Under the pieces are notes generated by a model, which worked only from the letters and a program-made list of their open reading frames with translations, made no database searches and had not been told where the DNA came from. The translations under genes were made by a program, and so were the position numbers. DNA of 64,000 nucleotides from DATMRF01 sp035566435 (GTDB taxonomy: Bacteria; Verrucomicrobiota; Verrucomicrobiia; Limisphaerales; UBA8199): assembly GCA_035566435.1 (NCBI GenBank), contig DATMRF010000144.1:84978-148977 (forward strand), given 5' to 3'. This document shows, one piece after another, positions 33,451 to 42,800 of the stretch. Every line of letters starts with the position of its first letter. Position 1 is the stretch's first letter.

Positions 33451-34833
33451 TCAAAACCCATAGGAAAGCTGAAACACCAGCCGGTCCTTCTCACCCGGGT
33501 CATTGCTGTGCAGGAACTCATAGTCGCCTTCAAACAGCAGCGTATTCGAGATGTAGTAGATATACCCCACCGTGTACCGCCGCGTCTTGAGGCCCAGACC
33601 ATCGTGGACCGTGTCATACCGGTTCACCAGTTCCACGTTGTTGATGAACGGCCAATCCAGGTTCAACCCGGCCAGCTTGTAGCCCGCCTGCACCCACCAT
33701 CCCTCGGGATGGACTACTCCCCCGTCGTCGCTCCCATACCAGCTGCGCATATACTCGCCCTTGACCTCGAAGCTCGATCCCAAATGCAAGCTCGCGTCCG
33801 CCACGGCCGCAGACCAGGTATGCTGCCCTGCGTCATCCCATTCCCCCGATTGGCCCGAAAGACCTAGCTCCACGTCGTAATGAGGCTTGAACGGCATGAA
33901 CAAGCCCACACGCGCGCCGCCGCTCGGGTTGCCGTGCAAATTCGCCACCGCATTGTCCAGGCGCAAACCCACGTTCCCACCCAAATCCAGCGCTCCGGCG
34001 TTCCCGGTGCCATCCGCTGAACTTGGCCCATTCACACCCCACACGGAATAGTTAAGCATCTTCCCCATTTCCCCCAACGGGACGGCCCCTCGTAACTCTG
34101 CCCCCACCCCTGAACCGGGAAGCAGCGCGCGCGGCAATGGATCATCAGGAATCTTGTTCAGCCAGCCCGCCGTCCGCTCGCTATACGTGCCCAGCGGCAG
34201 CAATAGGTTTCCGGCCGACAAGGTCACATAATCATTCATCAGGTAGTTCAACTGCGCGAAGCTCAGATTGACGGTGGTAGTCCTCCCGCTGCTGGCCGGC
34301 GCGTTATTCTGCAAAATAAAGTCGAAACCGGCTTCGAACAGGACTTTTTCTCCGCCACGATACAGGAAAATGGGCGCAAAATCCGCGAACAGAAACGTCC
34401 CGTGCTGCCCGGAAGTCTTGGCGTATTGAACCTCTGCATCCCCCAGAATCGAGAAGTTATGGTTGACGGTGGCCTCGTCCAGCGGCATCCGCGGCAGTGG
34501 CTCCGCTGGCACCCCCATCGTCGCTTTTTCTTGCACGTCCGAGACCGTTCGTTGGGTCTCACCTAGCTTTTTCTCCAGTTCCTGGATTCTTTGTTGATCC
34601 TGTTCGTGAGTTTTTTGATCTTGCTCGTGGACCTGCGAGTCCTGCGCATGCGTTTTCTCCAGTTGCTCGATCCGTTGGTCCTGTTTTTCGACCTTTTGGC
34701 CCAGTTTGTTGATCATCTCTTTTAACTCGTTGAACTGCTGGTCGTCGATGGCGGCCGCAGTCCGGCCCGGCAGCGCGACCGCCAGCGCGCAGCATACCGC
34801 CGCGCATCCTGAAGCGAAGGAACGTGTTTTCAT
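33451..34833 (-). CDS. Outer-membrane porin with N-terminal coiled coil
   Basis: 460 residues. After a signal peptide (ALAVALPGRTAAA) comes a Gln/Glu-rich heptad region at about 35-105 (INKLGQKVEKQDQRIEQLEK, QRIQELEKKLGETQRTVSDV). The remainder alternates like a beta-barrel and ends in LVFQLSYGF, with the terminal aromatic residue of outer-membrane proteins. Coiled-coil porins of this build occur in phosphate-selective and in extracellular-electron-transfer gene clusters. Here it lies between a monoheme and a diheme cytochrome c gene in the same orientation. Confidence 0.8.
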   Translation of the reverse strand: MKTRSFASGCAAVCCALAVALPGRTAAAIDDQQFNELKEMINKLGQKVEKQDQRIEQLEKTHAQDSQVHEQDQKTHEQDQQRIQELEKKLGETQRTVSDVQEKATMGVPAEPLPRMPLDEATVNHNFSILGDAEVQYAKTSGQHGTFLFADFAPIFLYRGGEKVLFEAGFDFILQNNAPASSGRTTTVNLSFAQLNYLMNDYVTLSAGNLLLPLGTYSERTAGWLNKIPDDPLPRALLPGSGVGAELRGAVPLGEMGKMLNYSVWGVNGPSSADGTGNAGALDLGGNVGLRLDNAVANLHGNPSGGARVGLFMPFKPHYDVELGLSGQSGEWDDAGQHTWSAAVADASLHLGSSFEVKGEYMRSWYGSDDGGVVHPEGWWVQAGYKLAGLNLDWPFINNVELVNRYDTVHDGLGLKTRRYTVGYIYYISNTLLFEGDYEFLHSNDPGEKDRLVFQLSYGF

Positions 34834-34870
34834 GGTAATGTTTCTCTCGTTTCAATTCTGGTTCAACCGC

Positions 34871-35257
34871 TTATCGCCCGCTGTTGTCCTGCAGGTACTT
34901 GAGGATCGTGCGGGATTGCTCCGCCGGGAGGTTTGCCCGCACCCGCATGTGAAGCAGAATCGTCTTCCATTGCGCCGCGGTCCGCTCGGTGGGGTATCGC
35001 TCCGGGTGGCACCGGTTGCAATGCATCGAATAAAGCTCCGCTCCGGTGAGTTTCTTCGGGGCGGCTTTCGGCTTCGCTTTTGAAGTGTCAGCCGCGCCCC
35101 TTTGCTCGGCCGGTTTTTCTGTTTTGGACGTCGTTTCGCCTTTGTCTTCCGCCGCCGTTGCCGGCGCGAGCGGAACCAGGGCGGCCGCAACGACCGCCAG
35201 ACTCAGCGCGGTCCGCAGTCGTGACTTGAAGGGTCCTATCGGGTTTATGCTTTTCAT
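34871..35257 (-). CDS. Small monoheme c-type cytochrome
   Basis: 128 residues from ATG 35257 (35263 also possible). The signal peptide ends near APATAAED. A Lys/Glu/Ala-rich linker follows, then LYSMHCNRCHPERYP with one CxxCH and a short helical C-terminus (LPAEQSRTILKYLQDNSG). First gene of the cytochrome/porin/cytochrome/TonB-like set. Periplasmic, possibly tethered by its flexible linker. Confidence 0.8.
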   Translation of the reverse strand: MKSINPIGPFKSRLRTALSLAVVAAALVPLAPATAAEDKGETTSKTEKPAEQRGAADTSKAKPKAAPKKLTGAELYSMHCNRCHPERYPTERTAAQWKTILLHMRVRANLPAEQSRTILKYLQDNSGR

Positions 35258-35701
35258 AATCAAGACTTAAGTGTGGGACGGGACTAAGCTCGCAAATTTT
35301 TGGCGGGCTCTCAACTTTTTTCTTGCACCTTTCTCTTGCTCAGAAATTTGTTTCGCTCGCCAGGGCCTCATCCATACCCGGTGCGCTCGGCAGCCATCGG
35401 CCCTCTTTTGGCATTGGCACTCGGCGCGCGTCCCATTCCTCCCATCCTCTCCCATCTGAACTCACAGTTGTCACGCGCGCCGGAAAAGCCTCCCGTATTC
35501 TCCAAAGCCTTCCTCACCGCCCCCCTCGACACTGCACTGAACATGCTGGCCGGTGCACTCCAATCCAACCACTCACGCCATCCCGTCACGTCTCACGTTT
35601 CACGCATCACATATTACGCTCCCAGGCTCCGACGCTCCAACGCTGCCACCCCCTGGCACGGCCTCCGATAGTTTGGCAACCCGTATGCTGGCAGATAGCA
35701 A
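35258..35701. repeat. Gene-free stretch with dispersed 18-bp repeat
   Basis: About 440 nt between divergent genes without a convincing ORF. It holds the inverse copy of the 18-mer from 4814-4831 at 35593-35610. Promoters for both flanking genes probably lie here, but no clear boxes were identified. Confidence 0.5.
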
Positions 35702-36613
35702 GTGCGCTTGCGGCAGCAGTTTTTCGGTGACGTGCTCGACCGGTTCCGATGGTTTCGGTGCGGAGGTTGGTGTATGGGCCTGGTGCTTTGGGTGGCCCCG
35801 GTGGCAGGCGCAGCCGGCGCCGATGCGGTTCCCGCAGACCGATTCTGGGCCGTCACTCCCGCGTTGACCCTCGAAGTTGACGACAGCGCAACCAGCACCG
35901 ATTGGAGGGATCGTTTCAACTATGAACTGTTCAAAAACCAGACATTACTGTTCGACCGGCTTGGACCACCAGCCGGCTACGAATTGACTCGGCTGGGGCA
36001 AGTCCGGGGCTCGGGGATGTTCGCGGAGATGAGTTCGCGCGCCGTTGGTGCTTTCGAGCGGGCGTTCCAGGATAGCGCCCAGGAGACCGCGCTGGCGTTC
36101 TTCCCGGTGGATGAATGGCTGGAAATCCTGCCCCCGGGCAAATGGCAGGGCTTCGCCCAAGGCTTATTCCACGGTTCCTTTGGCAATACTGCCGAACAGG
36201 AGTTGATGGACCTCTCGCCCACCTATTCGGCTTCGGAATCCTCGTGGCGCAATGCAGGAAATGACGGGACGCTCCGTTACGGCATCCGTCCTCGTACCGC
36301 TCCCTACTTCTACATCGCTTCGCTAATCGGCCACTTTGAAGGCCGGCCCGCCCTCGCCATCGACGCCCGCGCCCGGTACCTCCCCTTCAACCGGGTCCAG
36401 ACCACGGTCGCGGCGACGATCGCCCTGCCGGATGCTTTTGAACTGAGCTTGAGCGCTGTGTCGGAACCCCTGCGCGCCTCTCACACCACCTCGACTGCCG
36501 CCCGCCTGCAGCGAGTCGTCGGGCAGGGGCCATCGGCCGCTGCGGTATTTATCGGGTTCCTTCATGATGCTTCCGAAACCGCAGTGGTCTTCGGCCTGTC
36601 GCGGCCGTGGTAG
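35702..36613 (+). CDS. Exported protein of unknown function
   Basis: 303 residues from a GTG at 35702; an ATG at 35774 would shorten it by 24. A hydrophobic leader (MGLVLWVAPVAGAAGADA) suggests export. The body has regular amphipathic segments, with NYELFKNQTLLFDRLG, FFPVDEWLEILPPGKW and SATAARLQRVV-like stretches, and ends without an anchor. Alternating beta character in the last third would fit an outer-membrane or lipid-binding protein. No family recognised. Confidence 0.55.
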   Translation: MRLRQQFFGDVLDRFRWFRCGGWCMGLVLWVAPVAGAAGADAVPADRFWAVTPALTLEVDDSATSTDWRDRFNYELFKNQTLLFDRLGPPAGYELTRLGQVRGSGMFAEMSSRAVGAFERAFQDSAQETALAFFPVDEWLEILPPGKWQGFAQGLFHGSFGNTAEQELMDLSPTYSASESSWRNAGNDGTLRYGIRPRTAPYFYIASLIGHFEGRPALAIDARARYLPFNRVQTTVAATIALPDAFELSLSAVSEPLRASHTTSTAARLQRVVGQGPSAAAVFIGFLHDASETAVVFGLSRPW

Positions 36614-36731
36614 CATACTGCTGATCCGTACCAGCCCGCGCAGAGCTCGAAACCTTGAATGCTTTCAGACCGAAGGGTCATGCGCCTGAAAAATAAGTGC
36701 AAAACGGGCGGCCACCGGCTACAAGACCAGC

Positions 36732-37505
36732 ATGAGCAATTCTCAACCTCGCACATCACAGAACCTGGGCGGTTTTCAAATGGCCCTCCTGGTCTTCACC
36801 GTCATCGTGTTGTCCGCTCTGGTGGTGGACACCGTCATGGTCTTGCCGCCGGAGATATCAAGTCTGATCCACATGATCGACACCTTCGGTTGCGCGGTTT
36901 TTTTCGGCGACTTTTGCTACCGGTTTTATCACGCGGAATCCAAACTCGCCTTCATGAAATGGGGGTGGATCGACCTGATCGCGTGCGTGCCAAATCTCCA
37001 GATTTTCCGGTGGGGACGGTTGGTCCGAGTGCTTCGGGTGATCCGGTTGCTTCGCGGGGTTCGCTCGGTCCAGATCGTCTTGCAGGCCGTGTTCTAGCAC
37101 AAACTGCGTGGCGGCGTGGCCTCGGTGATCTTCAGCGCCATACTACTCGTCGGGTTCGCTTCGGCTTCGATCCTGGTGTTCGAGCGCCAACCCGAGTCGA
37201 ACATAAAGACCGCCGAGGATGCTCTGTGGTGGAGCATCACCACCATCACTACCGTCGGTTATGGTGATCGGTATCCCGTCACGACCGAAGGCCGGGTCAT
37301 CGGCGCCATCCTGATGATAGCCGGCGTTAGCATGTTCGGGTGCCTAAGCGGTATGGCCGCATCCTTCTTTTTGGGAACGCACCCGGAGAAAACGCCCGAA
37401 CTCAAGGAGGTCCTGGCTTGCTTGGATCAGCTTCACGCCAAGCTGGACGCGCTCAGTGGAAAATCGGCAGACACCAAGGCGGTCCACCCGCCCGTTCTCC
37501 CGTGA
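36732..37505 (+). pseudogene. Voltage-gated K+ channel interrupted by an in-frame amber stop
   Basis: Two open stretches in one frame (36732-37097 and 37098-37505) are separated only by TAG at 37095-37097. The first encodes S1-S4: helices, DTFGCAVFFGDFCYRFYHA, and the S4 arginine ladder GRLVRVLRVIRLLRGVRSV. The second encodes S5, the pore helix with selectivity filter TTITTVGYGDRYP, and S6, then a short helical C-terminus. Together they give a normal length of about 257 residues. One base change (for example CAG to TAG) would restore the gene. Either a nonsense mutation, a sequencing error, or separate voltage-sensor and pore proteins. Confidence 0.8.
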
Positions 37506-37676
37506 TCTGTGCTTGACGTCTTCGCACTCCGCGATAGGCTCGCGGTGTGAGATCGGCCCAAAACGAGCTGCCGCCCGGCCGCGCGCCAAACGGAAAGGAG
37601 TCGAGTTTTCTCCTTTCTCGCTCCTGCTGCTCGGCATCGCACGGCAGGAGCCATCAGAACCCAGAAGGAATCGCTT

Positions 37677-37780
37677 ATGCTCGCTGACAAACCCACCCTC
37701 GCCAAGCTTAAGAAATTCGCCAAAGTGTTCGCCGATGCCCGCGACCGCGACGCAAACGAGTCCGACACGGTCACGTTAGT
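37677..37780 (+). pseudogene. Truncated N-terminal fragment, possibly restriction/nuclease-related
   Basis: An ATG opens MLADKPTLAKLKKFAKVFAD and continues ARDRDANESDTV, which reads like a genuine conserved N-terminus. I associate such starts with type I restriction R-subunit-like nucleases, from memory only. After about 33 codons the sequence becomes low-quality and Ser/Arg-rich. A second start-like MSNVYTLVQFRTE lies in another frame at about 37783. Decayed gene(s). Confidence 0.35.
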
Positions 37781-38643
37781 GGATGAGCAATGTGTACACC
37801 CTGGTTCAGTTTCGGACAGAGAGCGGGACGGCCAACCTCGGAGGACTATCTCAGTCAGTGTTTGCTGTTCCTCTTCTCGGCTTTTTCCCCAATGCCCTCG
37901 CGGCCCCCGCAGCCGCTACTTGAGCCTCATTTTGCGCATATTCAGCGCATTCCGCAGGGATCGTCTTTCTCCACGGCTTTGCAGCCCTGCTCGATTCGTG
38001 TCAATTAGTGAAATTCGTGTCTCTCTCATCAGCGGTTTCTCCGTCGTAAATTGTTGAGCTGCACTTCTTAGTACGAAGCCCATTCCACTAAGAAGCCTTC
38101 CTGCCCCGAGCGCGGTAAAGTTTTCCCATGAATAAGCAGTATTATCTCTACGCCGGGACAGCCCCTGATTCGTTCACCCAATAAGCAAAAGCGAACCGAT
38201 TCGACACCACTTAACCCGCTCCGGACCAGCTTCTTAGCCACGACACCTCAATCCTTACCGAACCGATCCCTCAATTATAGGACCTGTGGTCATGCCACAG
38301 GCCAAACGAAAAAATGAAACCATGAAAAAAACACCAAAGCAAATATGTAACGACCGCCTCCCGGCCCACCCAAGAGTATTTCCATTAAAATCGCCGCCCG
38401 ACGGCAAATTCTGAGCCTGACGTTCCTACTATACTGTAGGGACGCTCTGTCCAACAGCGTTCCGCGGGCCCCGCAGGCGCCAAACCCGCCGGGCTGGCCA
38501 AACTGAAAAACCGAAACGAAAACGTTATGAAAATCGCAAAAAACAGAGAAATGAGCACAACGCAGAACCCAGCGGCGCCAACCCGCGATTTGCGGGCAGC
38601 ATCCCATTGGAACACCCTCAACCCCCGTCCCTCCACCACCTCG

Positions 38644-38683
38644 TAGGAGTTATTAGGAGCTATTAGGACCTATTAAAGCCTAA
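38644..38683. repeat. 10-bp tandem repeat upstream of DUF3486-like gene
   Basis: Units TAGGAGTTAT, TAGGAGCTAT, TAGGACCTAT and a degenerate TAAAGCCTAA in direct tandem, 56 nt before the start codon at 38739. The 10-bp period matches one DNA helical turn, as expected for cooperative protein binding. Confidence 0.65.
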
Positions 38684-38738
38684 AAATTGTGTCCCGCCGC
38701 CTCGTCGCCCCAAAAAACTCAAAAACCAATGCCCCCAA

Positions 38739-39533
38739 ATGAACACTAACCCGGACCTTCTCAACCTCCCCGCCCCGGAATCAGCCGCCCCTGAGGTTTC
38801 CGCTCCACCCCGACCCCGCCCAGGACGCACCCGCCACCGGCGTACTGGCAAAGTCGCCTCTCTGCCCAAAACCGCCCGCGACAAAATCAATGCCGGCCTC
38901 GACGACGGCCGCCGTTACCAGGACATCATCGACAGCCTCGGCCCGGAGGGCCAGGGCCTCAACGTCCACCACATCTCCGAATGGAAAGACGGCGGTTACC
39001 AGGATTACCTTCAGGACAAGTCCTGGCACGACGAAGTGCGTGCCCGCCAGGAAACTTTCACCGACCTGCCCGCCGGCCCCGATGCTCTCAAACTGCCCGA
39101 AGCCGGCCTCCAGCTCGCCGCCACCGGCGCTTGCGAGCTCCTCCGCGACCTTTCCGAGCCTGGCACAGACCCCGAAGGCAAAGTTGATCCCGACGAGTTC
39201 GTCCGCATCACCAATTCGCTTTCCCGGCTCAGCCGCTCCATCCTTACCCTCCAGCAATACCGCGATGCCGCGGCAAAAGCCAAAGCCGCCATCCACGAAC
39301 TCAAAGACCCCAAACGCAAACTCACCGACTCGGAACGCCGCGCCATTGTCCGGCAGGTGGACGAAATCCTCGGCATCAGCTCCGAGGACATTGACGACGA
39401 TGATGTGGACATCCGCTCTGATTCTCCAGCCCGGGAGGGCAGTGGAGTAGGCGAGCCCATTTCTGATGACGGCGAGCTCACCAACCCAGACTCCCCGAAA
39501 ACTGCGCCCGACGAATCGGCTGCCGCCGCGTAA
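38739..39533 (+). CDS. DUF3486-like (phage Mu gp27/terminase-small-subunit-like) DNA-binding protein
   Basis: 264 residues. A basic Pro-rich N-terminus precedes GKVASLPKTARDKINAGLDD, GRRYQDIIDSLG and NVHHISEWKDGGYQDYL, a helix-turn-helix arrangement as in Mu gp27-type small terminase proteins. A helical middle (LPEAGLQLAATGACELLRDL) follows, and the C-terminus is acidic and disordered (EDIDDDDVDIRSD). A second paralogue lies at 60284. No other phage structural genes are near, so it looks domesticated or orphaned. Tandem 10-bp repeats upstream may be its binding sites. Confidence 0.6.
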   Translation: MNTNPDLLNLPAPESAAPEVSAPPRPRPGRTRHRRTGKVASLPKTARDKINAGLDDGRRYQDIIDSLGPEGQGLNVHHISEWKDGGYQDYLQDKSWHDEVRARQETFTDLPAGPDALKLPEAGLQLAATGACELLRDLSEPGTDPEGKVDPDEFVRITNSLSRLSRSILTLQQYRDAAAKAKAAIHELKDPKRKLTDSERRAIVRQVDEILGISSEDIDDDDVDIRSDSPAREGSGVGEPISDDGELTNPDSPKTAPDESAAAA

Positions 39534-39557
39534 AGTCCATCACTCCATCTAACAACA

Positions 39558-39578
39558 AATCAAGAATCAAGAATCAAG
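39558..39578. repeat. 7-bp tandem repeat (AATCAAG x3)
   Basis: Three exact AATCAAG units 24 nt downstream of the DUF3486-like gene. The rest of the gap up to the putA start at 39801 has no convincing gene; an 83-codon frame from 39580 is not supported by any recognisable motif. Confidence 0.6.
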
Positions 39579-39800
39579 AATGCACCTCCCCCTTCAACCC
39601 GCGCCCGCGTCGTCCCTGGCGGAAATCGCCCTTGCCAGCCGCACCCGCCAGGCGTACAAAACTTTGTGCTGTCTGGCTTGGCGGGGCGCAGTCGCCATCT
39701 GGTCCTGCGCGTGCGGAGTTCGGCCGGTTCGCCTGATTAGCCCGGTCCGGCAACGCCGCCTGGTCAACATTGTGGTGGGTAACTGGTTTGTAAAACTCCC

Positions 39801-42800
39801 ATGGAACCCCTCGACCTCAAACAACTCCTGACCGAGTTCCGAGCCGATCCGCAATCGGCCAGGCCGGTCACTGTCCAGAAGGCGCTCTTCCTCGCCCGCC
39901 GGCTGCAAGAGCGCGCGACGGAATTGCAGACTCCCTCGGAAAAACGCCAGCAGGCTGAGCTGGATCGCATGCTTCAAACCCCGTCCGACAAGGCCACCCT
40001 CGCCCAGATGACCGACCAGGCCTTCCGCACCACCAACCCGCACCGCGCCGTCGAGCATCTCATCCACATCCTCGACGTCCAGGGCGTGCCCCGCTTCTTC
40101 GGTCCGTGGGACCGCACGCTGATGAAAGGCTTTCAATCTTTCGGCGCCTTCGCCCCCGGGGTCGCACTGCCGCTCGTCAAGGAGCACATGCAGAAGGAGA
40201 CCGCGAACGTCATCCTCCCCGGCGAGAAGGAAATGGTCACCTATCATTTGCGCGAACGCACCCGCGAGGGAGTGCGGATGAACGTGAACTTTCTCGGCGA
40301 AACCATTCTGAGCGAGGCCGAATCCGACCGGCGGTTGCAGCAATACCTCACCGGCCTGCAATGGCCCGAAATCGAAGTCGTCTCCATCAAAATCTCCACG
40401 CTCTACTCCCAAATCTCGCCGCTCGCTCGCGAACACACGGTCGCCACCTTGTGCGACCGGCTCGAACGATTATTCCGCTCCGCCGACCGCGCGCGGTTCA
40501 CGCGGCCGGACGGCAAGGTCGTGCCCAAGTTCGTTTATCTCGATATGGAGGAATATCGCGACAAGGAACTGACCGCCGAGGCCTTCATACGCACGCTCGA
40601 CCGTCCCGGCCTCACCCAGGTCCGCGCAGGCATCGCCCTCCAGAGCTACGTTCCCGACACTTTCTGCACACTGCTCAACCTCCAGGCCTGGGCGCGCCGC
40701 CGCGTCGCAGCAGGCGGCGGTCGCATCACCATCCGCCTGGTCAAAGGCGCGAACATGGAGATGGAACGCGCCGAGGCTTCCGTGCGCGGCTGGCCCCAGG
40801 CGCCCTGCAAGACCAAGGTCGAAACCGACGCGAACTACAAACGCATGGTCCACGAGGTCATGAAGCCCGGGAATCTCGCCGCGATGGACGTTGGCGTCGC
40901 CTCGCACAACCTGTTCGACCTTGCCTATGGGTTGGTGCTCGCACTCGAAGCCGGCGCCCTCGACCGCGTTCAGTTCGAGATGCTCGAAGGCATGGCAAAC
41001 CAGCAGCGCCGCGCGCTCTTCGAGCTTTCGCGTAACCTGTTGCTCTACGCGCCGGCCTGCAAAAAGGAAAACTTCATCAACGCCATCGGCTACCTCATCC
41101 GCCGGCTCGACGAGAACACCGGACCGGAAAATTTCCTCCGCCACGCCTTCAAGATCAAAGTCGGCACCCCGGAATGGCAACAGCTCGAAAAGGGCTTTCT
41201 GGCTTCGTTCGACGCCATCACGACCGTCAGTGGCGCGCCGCGCCGGACACAAAATCGCCAATTGCCGCCGGCAAATCCCGCCGCGCTCGCGCATGGTTGG
41301 CAACATTTGAATAACGAGCCGGACACGGATTTCGCCCTGCCGCAGAACGGCGAATGGGCGTCGCAAATCATTGCGAAGTGGCAACCGCTTTGCGGTGACC
41401 GGGCCGCGCAGATTCCACTGGTGATTGCAGGCGCGGAAATCCTGGAAGGCCGCGCCGTGCGCAAGTGCCTCGACCCGTCGCGCCCCGGGGTGGTGGTCGG
41501 AAAATATCGTCCGGCCACTGCCGACGATGTCACGCGCGCGGTCGAGTGTGCCGCCGCCGATCCCGATGGCTGGCGCAACCTTGCGCCGCGGCCGCGGTCG
41601 GAAATCCTCGGCAAAGTCGCGCAGGAACTGCGCGTCGCGCGTGGAAACCTCATGGGCGCGGCCCTCGCCGACGGCGGCAAGACCCTGCCGGAATCCGATC
41701 CGGAAGTCTCCGAGGCGATTGATTTCCTGGAGTTTTATCGCGATGTCGCGCTCCGGTGGCAGGAGCTGCCGGGCCTCAAAGCACGCGCCAAAGGCGTCGT
41801 CGTCGTTGTCTCGCCGTGGAATTTTCCCATCGCGATTCCGTGCGGCGGAGTCGCCGCTTCCCTCGCCGCGGGCAACACGGTCATCCTCAAACCAGCCTCC
41901 GACACGGTGTTGGTTGCCTCGGAACTTTGCCAGTGTTTTTGGCGCGCGGGGGTCTCGATGAACGCGCTGCAATTCGTTCCGTGCTCCGGCGGCAAGGAAG
42001 GGCGCAAGCTCGTCAATCATCCCCACGTCAACGCCGTGATTCTCACCGGCGGCACCGCGACGGCGCTCGCGATGTTTCGCGACAATCCGCGTTTGAGCCT
42101 GTTCGCCGAGACCGGCGGCAAAGACGCCACCATCGTCACCGCGGTCTCCGACCGCGACCAGGCCATCAAACACATCCTGCATTCCGCTTTCAGTCACGCC
42201 GGCCAGAAGTGTTCCGCTACCTCGCTGCTGTTGTTGCAGGATGAAGTCTATGACGACCCGGCGTTCCGTCGCGCGCTCTGCGAAGCGGCGCAAAGCCTCA
42301 AGGTGGGCTCTGCCTGGGAGCTCGAGACAAAGATCGGCCCGCTCATCCGTCCGCCCGGCGGCGACCTCGAAACCGCGCTCAAAGTCCTCGAACCGGGCGA
42401 GGAGTGGGCGTTGATGCCGCGAACACTCGAGGGCAATCCCAATCTCTGGTCGCCCGGCATCAAATACGGGGTGAGTCCGGGCAGCTTCACCCATCTGACG
42501 GAGTTTTTCGGCCCGGTGTTGGCGGTGATGCGGTTCGAACTATTGAGCGAGGCAGTCGCCTTGGTGAATCAGACCGGCTACGGCCTGACGAGCGGCCTGG
42601 AGAGCCTCGATGAGCGCGAGTGGGATTACTGGAAACAACACCTTCGTGCCGGCAACCTGTACATCAACCGCGTGACGACCGGCGCAATTGTTCTGCGACA
42701 GCCGTTCGGCGGCATGGGCAAATCCGTTTTCGGTCCGGGCATGAAGGCCGGTGGCCCGAACTACGTCGCCCAGTTCATGGATTTCACCGATGTTGCGACC

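Larger units (their letters stand above)
37506..38738. other. Gene-poor stretch with remnants and short repeats
   Basis: About 1.2 kb without an intact gene. It contains a truncated coding fragment at 37677, a 9-bp direct repeat ATTCGTGTC (37994-38002, 38013-38021), a 7-bp perfect hairpin CCTGTGG/CCACAGG at 38283-38301, and 10-bp tandem repeats at 38644-38683 just before the DUF3486-like gene. Confidence 0.5.

Noticed and set aside
39580..39831. 83-codon frame downstream of the DUF3486-like gene, considered as a truncated large terminase
   Set aside because: No Walker motif or terminase similarity could be seen; overlaps the putA start.
40470..42494. 674-codon minus-strand frame inside putA
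   Set aside because: Shadow of a strongly conserved plus-strand gene; no recognisable motif.
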